In this document: piece after piece, positions 37,817-46,219 of the stretch
How positions within the stretch are numbered: position 1 is the stretch's first letter
Layout: the number at the start of each line of letters is the position of its first letter
Origin: Lachnospiraceae bacterium
GTDB taxonomy: Bacteria; Bacillota; Clostridia; Lachnospirales; Lachnospiraceae
DNA: 64,000 bases
Assembly (NCBI GenBank): GCA_902363835.1
Contig: CABJBM010000008.1
Span: 169,289 to 233,288 of the forward strand
Direction of reading: 5' to 3'
Made by a program: the position numbers and the translations under genes
The notes under the pieces: model-generated
What the model saw: the letters and a program-made list of their open reading frames with translations, nothing else
The model's database searches: none
What the model was told of the DNA's origin: nothing

Positions 37817-38605
37817 CTAAACAAATTTCAGCTCTTCAATCTTGTCAAACAGCTTTTTCGCAAGCACATCTCCCGGCTCATCCCACACTTCCTTTTTATC
37901 GTTTGTTTCCGGAGGGAAGATCTTCTGTACCTGAGTGGGCGATCCGTTAAGACCGTAATTCATTTCGTCTTTATCCTTCATATCATCAAGGGTAAGAACC
38001 TGAATCTTTCTGTCCTTTGTCTCTGTTTTTTTTACATATGACGGGAGTCTTGGCTGAAAGATATCTTTATCCACTGCTAAAAGGCATGGAAACTTTACTT
38101 TAGCCACCTCTACCTCATCGGGAAGATCCATATCTACCGTAATTCCATCTTCTTCTAACTTCCGGATTCTCACAACATTGGATACGCTTGGAAGGTTTAG
38201 CCATTCCGATATTTCCGGGCCTACCTGAGCGGTATCCCCGTCTGTGGTCTGCTTGCCGCAAAGAATTAAGTCATACTCTCCCATTGCCTTAATTCCCTGT
38301 GCCAGGGTATAGCTGGTCGCAAGGACATCGGCTCCTCCAAAACGTCTGTCCGACAAAAGGGTTCCATGGTCTGCTCCCATGGAAAACGCTTCTTTAATGA
38401 CCTGCATGGCCTGGGGAGGTCCCATGGAAATAACGTCAACAAAGCCTCCCATTTTCTCTTTGATCCGAAGGGCCGTTTCAATGGCATACAAGTCATAGGG
38501 ATTCATCTTTGAGGCTGCTCCGTCTCTTTTTAACACGCCTGTAACAGGATCCACCTCAACTTTATTGCTGTCAGGTACCTGTTTGATGCAAACAAGGATC
38601 TTCAT
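37817..38605 (-). CDS. lctB: Electron transfer flavoprotein beta subunit
   Basis: EtfB of 262 residues, starting MKILVCIKQVPDSNKVEVDP. In bifurcating Etfs this subunit carries the extra FAD that accepts electrons from NADH; the family block GADHGTLLSDRRFGGADVLATSYTLA and [21 protein letters not shown] are present. First intact gene of the lactate operon. AAAGGAAGAAAAG precedes the ATG. Confidence 0.93.
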   Translation of the reverse strand: MKILVCIKQVPDSNKVEVDPVTGVLKRDGAASKMNPYDLYAIETALRIKEKMGGFVDVISMGPPQAMQVIKEAFSMGADHGTLLSDRRFGGADVLATSYTLAQGIKAMGEYDLILCGKQTTDGDTAQVGPEISEWLNLPSVSNVVRIRKLEEDGITVDMDLPDEVEVAKVKFPCLLAVDKDIFQPRLPSYVKKTETKDRKIQVLTLDDMKDKDEMNYGLNGSPTQVQKIFPPETNDKKEVWDEPGDVLAKKLFDKIEELKFV

Positions 38606-38620
38606 TCTTTTCTTCCTTTC

Positions 38621-38835
38621 CTAATAAAGCCTACTTCCAAAATACGCGATACAACCGGCAATTATAATGAAAGCAGGGCTGAATTTCACTGTTTGATTTA
38701 ATAACTTGCTCTCACTGCCCAACAAATTGGCTGCCATGACATTTACAGCACTTAACACAACCAGCCAGACCGGACTGATGCCGGGTTTGCAGCCGTCTGA
38801 GCCTGCAGGCTGCCAAGCAGAACATTGGAAGAAGT
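38621..38835 (-). pseudogene. lctP: Decayed 3' end of a lactate permease gene
   Basis: Read leftward from about 38835 the DNA encodes TSSNVLLGSLQAQTAAN, the hallmark NVLxGSLQ segment of LctP-family lactate permeases; then a frameshift near 38780 leads to GISPVWLVV, and after an apparent internal deletion the text continues with ESKLLNQTVKFSPAFIIIAG to a stop 15 bp before etfB. Everything upstream (over 400 residues) is missing and replaced by the AAA+ module, whose stop codon is only about 40 bp away. Lactate permease next to bifurcating lactate dehydrogenase genes is a known arrangement. Identification rests on the motif and context. Confidence 0.65.
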
Positions 38836-38871
38836 CCTTTTTTCGGTTGCAATGCAAAGTTTTATGTCAAC

Positions 38872-40428
38872 TTATACAATTACTCTTCTGGTATGCCTGT
38901 TCTCCAACTCTTTTCCGCCAATGGGTCTGCCGGAAGCCGGCACTGCCCGCTCTCTTCCCCAATCTCTGATAAATTCTATCTGTTCCGGACTTGTCTGATA
39001 CAATGGCACTACATTTTTTATAGATGTTATGATTAAATCATCTGTTAATTCTAAGTCTTCGTTTGCTATCAATCGATATGAAACCTCCCTTAGGGAAGCT
39101 TCGATATCAGCTCCGGTAAATCCTTCCGTAATATTTATCAACTGTTGAATAAGAGATTCGGATATGTCCGTTTCCAAATATTTTTTTATATACATTTCAA
39201 CAATTTCTTTACGTTCTTCCGATGTAGGCAAATCAATAAAAAACAATTCATCAAACCTTCCCCGACGTAATAATTCAGACGGCAATTTACTTATATCATT
39301 AGCAGTTGCAACAACAAAAACCATTTTCTTACATTCCTGCATCCAAAATAAGAATTGCCCTACCATACGTGTAGTCACTCCTGAAGAATCATTTCCATTC
39401 CCGCCCAATCCTTTTTCAATTTCGTCAATCCACAAAACACATGGAGATAAATGCTCTGCTGACAAAAATGCATCTTTTAACTGTTGCTCACTTTGCCCGA
39501 CATATTGTCCCTGCACCGTAGCAAAATCCAGACGATACAAAGGAATATTCCAATTTGCAGCAACCGCTTTTGCTGATAATGATTTTCCGCACCCGGGAAC
39601 TCCTACCAGGAGAACTCCGCGGGGAGGCTGTATTCCCCTCTTTCGTAATTCATCTCGCTTTTCAGGTGTCTGCAGCTTTTTTTTGTCATTGAGCCAGTCT
39701 TTTAAACCACTCAAGCCTCCCACTTCCAATATTCCATCTGATACGTCAATTCGTTCAAGACCTTCAATATTAGAAAATAATTTATCTTTTACAAACTTTA
39801 ACTGCCTTAAGTCACTCTTTTTTATTTTCCTGTTCGCAATAAGAGAGGCAATTACATTCTGTGCTTCCACTCTGGTAACACCCACTAATGCAATTGCGGC
39901 CTCCCGGTAGTCATTGCTATCCCATTCGATTTCAATATCACGCTTGTAAGGTTCTATATTTTCGTATATAATTTGAAGCATTTCTTCTTCAGTTGGAAGG
40001 TCTAATGTAACGGACATACCCAAACGCTGCAGCTGAGCCCAAACACCATTATTAGTAATGACAATCAATACACCTCCGTTTTCTTCTGCTAACGATACTA
40101 CATCCAGCAAATAACGAGATGTCATAGAATCGTTTTCAATATCAGAAACTTCGGTTAATATGAAAGTTAAATTTTGTTTCAGCCTGATTTGTTCTGTTAT
40201 GTAATCCAGAGCTCCAATTAATGTCTTATCATCACTTACACTTTTACCTGTATTAATATCATAAATTCCCTTTGACAGTGTATGTACATAAAAAGGAAGA
40301 TTAAGCTCGCATGATACCTTCTTTAAAACTTCTAAACCTCTTGCTTTTTCCATCGTGTTAAATGAAATAAAAGGTATCCTTGCTAACGAATACTGTTTCA
40401 AGGTTGATATACTTGTATTTACATCCAT
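38872..40428 (-). CDS. Ycf46-like AAA+ ATPase
   Basis: Soluble 518-residue protein with two AAA-type halves. The N-terminal half (1-220) keeps the fold pattern (ILTEVSDIEN like Walker B, LIVITNN like sensor 1) but has no P-loop. The C-terminal half is complete: Walker A GVPGCGKS at 276-283, Walker B VLWIDEIEKG at 331-340, sensor 1 VATAND near 375, arginine finger RRGRFDE near 390 and sensor 2 GFTGADIE near 437. This degenerate-plus-active layout and the wording of the motifs match the Ycf46 family of cyanobacteria and plastids. Last gene of a five-gene module; 2 bp after the 152-residue gene. Function in this setting unknown. AT-rich compared with its neighbours. Confidence 0.85.
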   Translation of the reverse strand: MDVNTSISTLKQYSLARIPFISFNTMEKARGLEVLKKVSCELNLPFYVHTLSKGIYDINTGKSVSDDKTLIGALDYITEQIRLKQNLTFILTEVSDIENDSMTSRYLLDVVSLAEENGGVLIVITNNGVWAQLQRLGMSVTLDLPTEEEMLQIIYENIEPYKRDIEIEWDSNDYREAAIALVGVTRVEAQNVIASLIANRKIKKSDLRQLKFVKDKLFSNIEGLERIDVSDGILEVGGLSGLKDWLNDKKKLQTPEKRDELRKRGIQPPRGVLLVGVPGCGKSLSAKAVAANWNIPLYRLDFATVQGQYVGQSEQQLKDAFLSAEHLSPCVLWIDEIEKGLGGNGNDSSGVTTRMVGQFLFWMQECKKMVFVVATANDISKLPSELLRRGRFDELFFIDLPTSEERKEIVEMYIKKYLETDISESLIQQLINITEGFTGADIEASLREVSYRLIANEDLELTDDLIITSIKNVVPLYQTSPEQIEFIRDWGRERAVPASGRPIGGKELENRHTRRVIV

Positions 40429-40430
40429 TT

Positions 40431-40889
40431 TTACATCCCATCCAGTTTATCTATCTTATTTTTCTTAATGATACTAGTAAGCATTCCCGTTCGGTCTAGT
40501 TTTGCCGTTGCAGTTTCCAGACTTTTTTGCATAGAGGCTGCCTGCTCTTTTATTGCATTTGTTAAAAGTTCTGCATCTTTTGAAGGTAAAACAGGAATCT
40601 GAGCAAACTGAACCAGAAATATAAATTCTTTTCTTAATGCAAGCAAGGCATTGCTGAGCAAGTTGATATCTCCCTCATTCATTTGCATTAAACGGTCAAA
40701 TTTATCAGAAGCACGTTTAATTCTATATTGTATTACGGAATTCATCTGTATTGCAAATCTTCCTGCCACTCCTCCTGATAATGTCAGCGTCCCTTTCTTC
40801 ACACATTCTAAAACCTCTGTATCCTGATTGCCAACTTTTATTATATCAAAACAATTCATCCAATCAGAATACGTGTTGGGCACTTTCAT
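40431..40889 (-). CDS. Unknown all-helical protein of the AAA+ module
   Basis: Protein of 152 residues, not recognised. It has no signal peptide or membrane segment and is predicted almost entirely helical, with a central stretch rich in charged heptads (YRIKRASDKFDRLMQMNEGD) and a C-terminal helix with a basic end (SIIKKNKIDKLDGM). Its ATG overlaps the stop of the 60-residue gene (ATGA), and its stop is 2 bp from the AAA+ gene, so the three are translated together. A role as adaptor or substrate of the ATPase is an inference from position. Confidence 0.75.
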   Translation of the reverse strand: MKVPNTYSDWMNCFDIIKVGNQDTEVLECVKKGTLTLSGGVAGRFAIQMNSVIQYRIKRASDKFDRLMQMNEGDINLLSNALLALRKEFIFLVQFAQIPVLPSKDAELLTNAIKEQAASMQKSLETATAKLDRTGMLTSIIKKNKIDKLDGM

Positions 40890-41068
40890 AAGCTTCTCCT
40901 GACTCTTCTAATCACCTGTAACGGAGGCACCAAATCCCATTCAGGAAAAGCACCTGCAAATTCATCTTTTCCCTGTACATTTAACAGACTGTTCCCATCT
41001 GCATTTTTATTGTCGCTGCTTGAAGCCAATTCATTATTGTTACTATTGTTAAGTATAATCTTCCCCAT
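40886..41068 (-). CDS. 60-residue protein with C-terminal PEWDLVPP motif
   Basis: A very small gene with an excellent ribosome-binding site (TAGGAGGACC, 6 bp before the ATG) and tight coupling downstream. The N-terminal 35 residues are Asn/Ser-rich and probably disordered; the last 22 read GAFPEWDLVPP followed by a hydrophobic stretch and RRVRR. This looks like a linear docking peptide rather than a domain. No family recognised. Located between the membrane protein and the helical protein of the AAA+ module. Confidence 0.75.
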   Translation of the reverse strand: MGKIILNNSNNNELASSSDNKNADGNSLLNVQGKDEFAGAFPEWDLVPPLQVIRRVRRSL

Positions 41069-41078
41069 ACTGGTCCTC

Positions 41079-42806
41079 CTATATTACCTGTCTGATCTTC
41101 TGGGAATCCACTGCAGTTATATATTGTTCTGGTTTTAATTCCTGCAGGAAATCCACAACTTTTATGTATTCCGCATCTTTTTCATCATATAACCTTCTGA
41201 AATCAACTACCTCAGCCAACGTGGCATTTAAAATTTCAAGGGATTTTTTTCTAAAATCCTCCATCTGACTTTTTGTTGACTCCATATTTTTGCTGGCTTT
41301 TGACTTTTCACTAAATATATATATCCCAACTGCTGCAATTGCCAGTAATGGTACAAAAACAGTCGCAAGTCCTAGCACGCTTATAATAAGTGCAACAATT
41401 ATTGCAATGATGACATTAGGCTTAAACCATTTGATTGATGACAGTGCCTTATCCCTTAAAACATCAACATATTCATTTAATGATTGCTGAAGTTCCAGTT
41501 CATTTGATCCGTCCCGGGTAATCCCTGTCCACTCGGATATTTTTATTTCTATATCCAGCGGCACTTCTGATCTGCTTTTTACCGTAATGTCTTCATATGC
41601 GTTCAATATCCAGTCTTTTGACAATGAAATTGCAAGCTTTTGTGTTGCTACCAATGCGTTGGAAGACTGAGGGGCCAGTGCAATACTTGTAAGATGCTGT
41701 GAAAAATCTTCATATGCTTCATAAGATGATGCCTCTGCTTCAAAACGTGCATCAGCTCTGGCCGCATCCCCCTGCTCCTCAATAATCAAACGGTTCTTAC
41801 GAAGCTGTTGTCTGATAGGTAATTCCTCACTGTCATAATTAGTTACAAGGCTGTCAAGCAAATCATCTATTTTTGCTGCAACAGAGGTGACATTTTCAAC
41901 CCGCATATTAAAAATAGAACTGAAATAAAGATAAATGTCATTATGAGTTTTTGCCCATGATAAAACTTTTTTTAAACTTTCCCATGTCGGGCTGTTTTGA
42001 TGAAGATAAGGAAACTCATTGTCGCTAACTGTAGCTGTTTTTCCCAATATAGCTTTGGACCACTGATCTCTTTGGGCTTCAACAAATCCCACTCGTTCCG
42101 ACAATTCTTCCAGCCATGCTCTGATTTTATCGGCACATATTCCCCTGCTGTCTCCTCCAAACAAACCGCAAGCAAAAGCATCTAAAACAACAATCACTTT
42201 TCTTTCCATCTTTGTAGGATCCTGCATAGCAAAATATCTTTCAAGCCAGGTTAAAGATCCATCTAATCTTCCGGCTCTCCTGCTAATTAAGCAGAATAAC
42301 AAAGAAGTCTTTTCGTCATCTCGTCTCATTGCTTCTTTTAGAGCTCTTTCCGCCAATTCTTTATTATCACTTAACCAAGCTGATAAGGCGATTAAAGCAG
42401 GTGCCAGCCAATATCTGGGAGCTGATATCATCAATTCTTCCGTAGCATTTGCTATTGTTTCTTTCCTGACAACATTAATATCCGTTGCTTGAATAATCCC
42501 AACCGTATGTTTTCGGACTTTATCATAATAACCGAACTCTTTTTCGATTTCCTGTTCAAGCATTACCACATTTTGTTTAGCATCAGAAAGAATTGCAATT
42601 CTTTTTGATTCTTCAACAAACAACCTAAATTCTTCCGTTAACTGGTTTAAGGAAGAAGATAAAAAGTTCACCTTATTATCAACGGTATTTACCATACCAT
42701 TTACACTATCCACATTATTGGCTAATCTTTGTATTTGATTTGCCATAGTACGCAAATTTCCTTCAATTACATTCAAGTTTGCAGAACTTATAGTGTACTC
42801 TGCCAT
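41079..42806 (-). CDS. Coiled-coil protein with two C-terminal membrane segments
   Basis: Largest protein of the module, about 575 residues from the ATG at 42806, which has AAGGGGGAT upstream. The N-terminal 90 residues are heptad-rich (IQRLANNVDSVNGMVNTV ...), typical of a coiled coil. A long helical middle part contains repeated ERALKEA / RRAGRLDGSL patterns suggestive of helical repeats. Two adjacent hydrophobic segments occupy about 464-500 (IIAIIVALIISVLGLA and LLAIAAVGIYIF), followed by another charged coiled coil. It could anchor the system to the membrane with both ends in the cytoplasm. Not recognised as a known family. Confidence 0.8.
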   Translation of the reverse strand: MAEYTISSANLNVIEGNLRTMANQIQRLANNVDSVNGMVNTVDNKVNFLSSSLNQLTEEFRLFVEESKRIAILSDAKQNVVMLEQEIEKEFGYYDKVRKHTVGIIQATDINVVRKETIANATEELMISAPRYWLAPALIALSAWLSDNKELAERALKEAMRRDDEKTSLLFCLISRRAGRLDGSLTWLERYFAMQDPTKMERKVIVVLDAFACGLFGGDSRGICADKIRAWLEELSERVGFVEAQRDQWSKAILGKTATVSDNEFPYLHQNSPTWESLKKVLSWAKTHNDIYLYFSSIFNMRVENVTSVAAKIDDLLDSLVTNYDSEELPIRQQLRKNRLIIEEQGDAARADARFEAEASSYEAYEDFSQHLTSIALAPQSSNALVATQKLAISLSKDWILNAYEDITVKSRSEVPLDIEIKISEWTGITRDGSNELELQQSLNEYVDVLRDKALSSIKWFKPNVIIAIIVALIISVLGLATVFVPLLAIAAVGIYIFSEKSKASKNMESTKSQMEDFRKKSLEILNATLAEVVDFRRLYDEKDAEYIKVVDFLQELKPEQYITAVDSQKIRQVI

Positions 42807-42831
42807 ATCATTATCCCCCTTTTGTATATGA

Positions 42832-43305
42832 TTATTTTGCAACGGTTACTGTACCATCAGATTTTACAGCCCGAAGACAATCAATATAAACCTCAATAAA
42901 ATCATAGCCGCCATGCAAAGCCAGACTTCTTGCCCTGTTTAGCAATCCAGGCATATCTTCATTTCTCTTGTAATGAACTACAATATTTCCTGTCAGGTCA
43001 AGAGTATGCACCTCATACGGCTGACCCAGATAACATTTGGCTACGATTCCGAGAAGTTGATTTTCAAAATCTACATCTGGAAATTCCTGGTTAATTGCAT
43101 CGATAAATTCCTGATACTTTTGCTGATCCATATGGCAGCCTGATATATCAAGCTGTTTCATTATCTCCATATATTTACTGGAGCGTTTTTCCCTTAATCT
43201 CTTTTCCAGCTTTAATGGATCTAATTTAGTATTAACTGACAATTTTTTAGATAAATCAAATTGCTGTGTCACTTTTTGTTCCACATTTAAAATTGGCTTT
43301 GGCAT
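42832..43305 (-). CDS. Unknown protein, first gene of the AAA+ module
   Basis: Protein of 157 residues from the ATG at 43305 (MPKPILNVEQK), with GGAAGGAT upstream; 22 more open codons upstream overlap the promoter and are not used. The first 60 residues are basic and probably flexible, the rest (from SGCHMDQQKYQEFIDAIN) an alpha/beta mix with a strand-rich end (TLDLTGNIVVHYKRN, YDFIEVYIDCLRAVKSDG). No motif recognised. It lies 25 bp before the coiled-coil membrane protein and right behind the only clear promoter of the module. Confidence 0.75.
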   Translation of the reverse strand: MPKPILNVEQKVTQQFDLSKKLSVNTKLDPLKLEKRLREKRSSKYMEIMKQLDISGCHMDQQKYQEFIDAINQEFPDVDFENQLLGIVAKCYLGQPYEVHTLDLTGNIVVHYKRNEDMPGLLNRARSLALHGGYDFIEVYIDCLRAVKSDGTVTVAK

Positions 43306-43339
43306 ACATACTTTATCCTTCCGTAAAAAATATAATTCT

Positions 43340-43367
43340 ATTATATTATATATTTTTTGATAAACAA
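43340..43367 (-). promoter_or_regulatory. Promoter of the AAA+ module
   Basis: Minus strand TTGTTT (43367-43362), 16-bp spacer, TATAAT (43345-43340), 35 bp upstream of the first gene. A second TATAAT-like hexamer overlaps it. Confidence 0.65.
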
Positions 43368-43641
43368 GCAAAAGTTTAAAACAATAATTGAGAATTATAC
43401 ATTTTACCTCAGATATCTATCAGTATCATCTTATAATTATGAACTTATTGTTTTTAAGGTTATTTAGACATATCTGATATTTAAACAATGAATCATCCAA
43501 AGAAAATCTTGTTTCATTGCCATTATGTTTTTTCAATTTTCGCTGCATATTAATACAATATATTTCTAATTACAAAATCTATAATAAAAACATTATCTCA
43601 ACCATATCAATTTCTACCACAACTTTTTAAAATGAATCTGC

Positions 43642-43683
43642 TTGTGATAAGCATTGTATCAGGGAATTGCCGTGTTTGAAAAG
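43642..43683 (+). pseudogene. Permease 3'-end fragment, copy D
   Basis: The stretch from GTGATAAGCAT through TGTATCAGGGAATTGC to TTTGAAAAG matches the permease tail sequence of copies A-C with about 30 internal bases deleted. It is the most decayed copy and lies in the 430-bp gap between the AAA+ module and the surface-protein fragment. Apart from this relic and the terminator at 43744 the gap shows nothing. Confidence 0.55.
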
Positions 43684-43743
43684 TATTCTTCCAGAACATA
43701 GCTTCTTAAAAACAGATCAATACTTTCACAATTACTTTATAAC

Positions 43744-43776
43744 AAAAAAGAGAGGGTAAACCCTCCCCCTCTTTTT
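43744..43776 (-). terminator. Terminator after the surface-protein fragment
   Basis: Minus strand GAGGG-TTTA-CCCTC core extended by A/T pairs with a GGG bulge, ending in TCTTTTTTG; 22 bp after the stop at 43799. Confidence 0.7.
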
Positions 43777-43798
43777 CATCGGCTTTTAATTTGCCGTT

Positions 43799-44710
43799 TT
43801 ATTCTCCAACAACCACACCAGTCGTCTTTCCAATTTCCGTTTCTTCCTCCGGCTGCTTTTCCTGGCTGTCAAAATCTTTCTTCCCGGTTTCTGCAGTCTC
43901 TTCCTGAATTTCTTCTATCTTGTTATCTGCTGCCTCCTTCTCGTTTTCCTCTTCAGATTTTAGTGTTTCTTCCTTTGTATCTTCTGTCTTGTTATCTACA
44001 GGTTCTGCTGTTTCTTTCTCAGCTTCTTCTGTTTTGCTGTCTTCTGTTTCTTCGGTTTCTGCAGCTTCCTTCGTTTTGCCGTCCTCAGTTTCTGAAGCCT
44101 CCTCGATTCTGCCGTCCTCGGTTCCTGCTGCTTCCTCTGCCTTAACGAATGCAGAAGCCTCCTTTGCTTTCATATCTGCTTCAGAGGCAGTCAACTCGAC
44201 TATAAACGTTAATGTCCCGTAGCCATCTGCTTCAATAACCACTTCATTTTCTTCTTCCGTAAAGCCGTCTGCTGTGAAATCAAGATACTTCACAACTCCA
44301 TAAACTTCATCCTTGGATACTTTATATTCATTTGACCTGGAAGTAGAAAAGATTGAAGTCTTCTTATAAGAAATTCCGTTGACTGTAATTGTTTTATCAG
44401 CATTCAGATACTCTTTTGTTGCCTTTTCATCTGTCACATCAAAGGTTACACGATAATATGCCGGATCCCAGATACCCGCTTTCACGTATTTTGTCGCTAT
44501 GACATCAGGAGCTGACTTTTCATTTTCAACCGGATTCCCGTCGGCTTCCAGGATTTCAAAGGTCAGAGTCTTAGCTGTGTATCCCTCGGCAGTTACCAAA
44601 ACAGTGTACCCTCGTATTACAATAACCTTGTCTCCTTTTATCACGAAGAATATAAGATAAGTGCTATAAGGCTTGTAATATATTTCGAGCCCTTGAATCA
44701 ACTTCTGCAT
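43799..44710 (-). pseudogene. Fragment of a surface protein (DUF1533/HBID-like)
   Basis: Open frame of 303 codons. It lacks a signal peptide, although the content is that of a secreted cell-surface protein: a first partial repeat ending GYTAKTLTFEI, then a full one with KTITVNGISYKKTSIFSTSR ... EADGYGTLTFIVEL, resembling the DUF1533/HBID repeats of clostridial surface proteins, followed by a 100-residue Glu/Thr/Lys/Ala-rich low-complexity tail. The N-terminus therefore seems lost. Upstream a 32-codon frame at 44762-44664 with its own AGGGGAG site overlaps the start in another phase and may be a second remnant. Could still be expressed, but secretion is doubtful. Confidence 0.5.
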
Positions 44711-44837
44711 AATTCATACTTTCCGATACTTGTACTAAATTCGATTTCACCATTCCATTCATCTCCCCTCATGTATTAGTCTAACCTTATTAGACGTTGA
44801 ATCATCATAGAATACAAGAAAAAAGCTTATTAGAAAC

Positions 44838-44865
44838 GGGAAGTTCTGTTGATCCAGAACCTCCC
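44838..44865 (-). terminator. Terminator after the NUDIX gene
   Basis: Minus strand GGGAGGTTCTG-GATCAA-CAGAACTTCCC, 11-bp stem with one G-U pair, followed by GTTTCTAATAAGCTTTTTTC. Confidence 0.6.
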
Positions 44866-44970
44866 AGAATCCATGCCTTCCTTTACCATTGGATCTTATA
44901 TTTCTATCTGATCTATTTTCTGAAAGTTATTGAAGTTGTCCTCTAGACTAACTGTCATTCAAAGTCTCAA

Positions 44971-45354
44971 TTAATAATTTATTAACTCTTCAATCAATGT
45001 TCTATCTGCCGGTAACCATTCTACTTTATCTAACTCTTCTTTGCATAACCATTTTGCAGATTTATGTTCCTTTAATATTAGAGTTCCTGATTTTATTACA
45101 CATAAAAAGCAATGCATTGTAAGATGAAACTCTGGATAATCGTATTCAACTGTTTTTAACTTGGAGCTAATTTCAACCAGTACATCCAATTCTTCATTTA
45201 TTTCACGAATTAATGCCTGTTCTGCAGTTTCACCTTTTTCAACTTTTCCACCCGGAAATTCCCAACCATTTTTGAATTCGCCGTAACCTCTTTGCGTTGC
45301 TAATATTTTATTTTTATTCATAATTATTGCTGCTGATACCTGTATTGTTTTCAT
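44971..45354 (-). CDS. NUDIX hydrolase (MutT-like)
   Basis: Cytoplasmic pyrophosphohydrolase of about 127 residues. The Nudix box is complete: GGKVEKGETAEQALIREINEEL. Together with the FKNGWEFPGGK approach it resembles 8-oxo-dGTP diphosphatases (MutT/NudG group). Start choice is uncertain: the ATG at 45354 (MKTIQVSAAI) has AAAGGG close by, the ATG at 45372 has no site. It sits directly behind a broken HNH nuclease gene on the same strand, in an AT-rich accessory region. Confidence 0.85.
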   Translation of the reverse strand: MKTIQVSAAIIMNKNKILATQRGYGEFKNGWEFPGGKVEKGETAEQALIREINEELDVLVEISSKLKTVEYDYPEFHLTMHCFLCVIKSGTLILKEHKSAKWLCKEELDKVEWLPADRTLIEELINY

Positions 45355-45378
45355 TTTCCCTTTATGCTCCATCAATTT

Positions 45379-46219
45379 CTATTTGAGAACTTTTCGCTCA
45401 TATGCCAGCAATAGTTTCAAGCGATTCACATTTTGTGCAGCAATCCCCTCCAATATAATCATATCCGCCTCATCATTTAACACATGCATCTTTCTATGAC
45501 AATTGGGACAGATTGCAACAACATTGTCAATTGTATCCGATCCACCATCTGCCAATCTTTTCACGTGGTGTTCTTCTAGATACGGTTCATTGTTTTTATC
45601 TTTAAATGGAGCCTCAGCTCCACAATACTGGCATTTTCCTTCAGCAATTCGTTTAATCACTTCTTTTAAATATGGATCACGATAATAAACTATTGTTTCT
45701 GTCTTTTGTGGCACTTTATCTGCCCGACTTATTTCTAACCTTCTAACCAGTTCTCTATTAGATAATTTTACAATTTCTTTTTCAGTCAGTTTCATCATTG
45801 CCGTATCTTCCGCTATTGGCTTGACTGGAAATATCCATACTTTTCGCATATCACCATTATCATCAGGCTGTGTTGACTGATATGGCTTATCTGCCAGTTT
45901 AACAATACCACGATATGTATAAATAGATCTTTTCATTACTTCAAACAAATGAACGTCCACTTCATTTGTATCAGAATAATACAGAGTGCTATTTTGATTA
46001 CCTTCTAAAATTTGATCACCCAATTTCCCCATACCGGTATAATGCAGTACACCATTCTTCCACTCATCACGATATAGACCTTTCGTTTCGGGATATAATA
46101 ACTAATGTTCCCGTTTTCTTTGAGCGACGCATCCCTCCCATATTACCACATTTAAATAACTCTCTCATTTCATTATTTGTAAGTTCTTTTCCAATAGATA
46201 TTCCTGGATCAAATCCCAT
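45379..46219 (-). pseudogene. HNH endonuclease gene broken by a frameshift
   Basis: The 3' part (from 46032) encodes CQYCGAEAPF ... EEHHVKRLADGGSDTIDN ... CPNCHRKMHVL, a complete HNH nuclease domain with two zinc-binding Cys pairs. The true start appears to be the ATG at 46219, with AGGAGG in front, encoding MGFDPGISIGKELTNNEMRE ... MRRSKKTGTLVIIS, the usual N-terminus of this HNH family. Near 46078-46092 the frame changes: the sequence resumes as GLYRDEWKNGVLHYTGMGK two bases short of the expected phase. So a 2-base deletion (or equivalent) inactivates the gene unless a sequencing error is involved. Confidence 0.75.
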
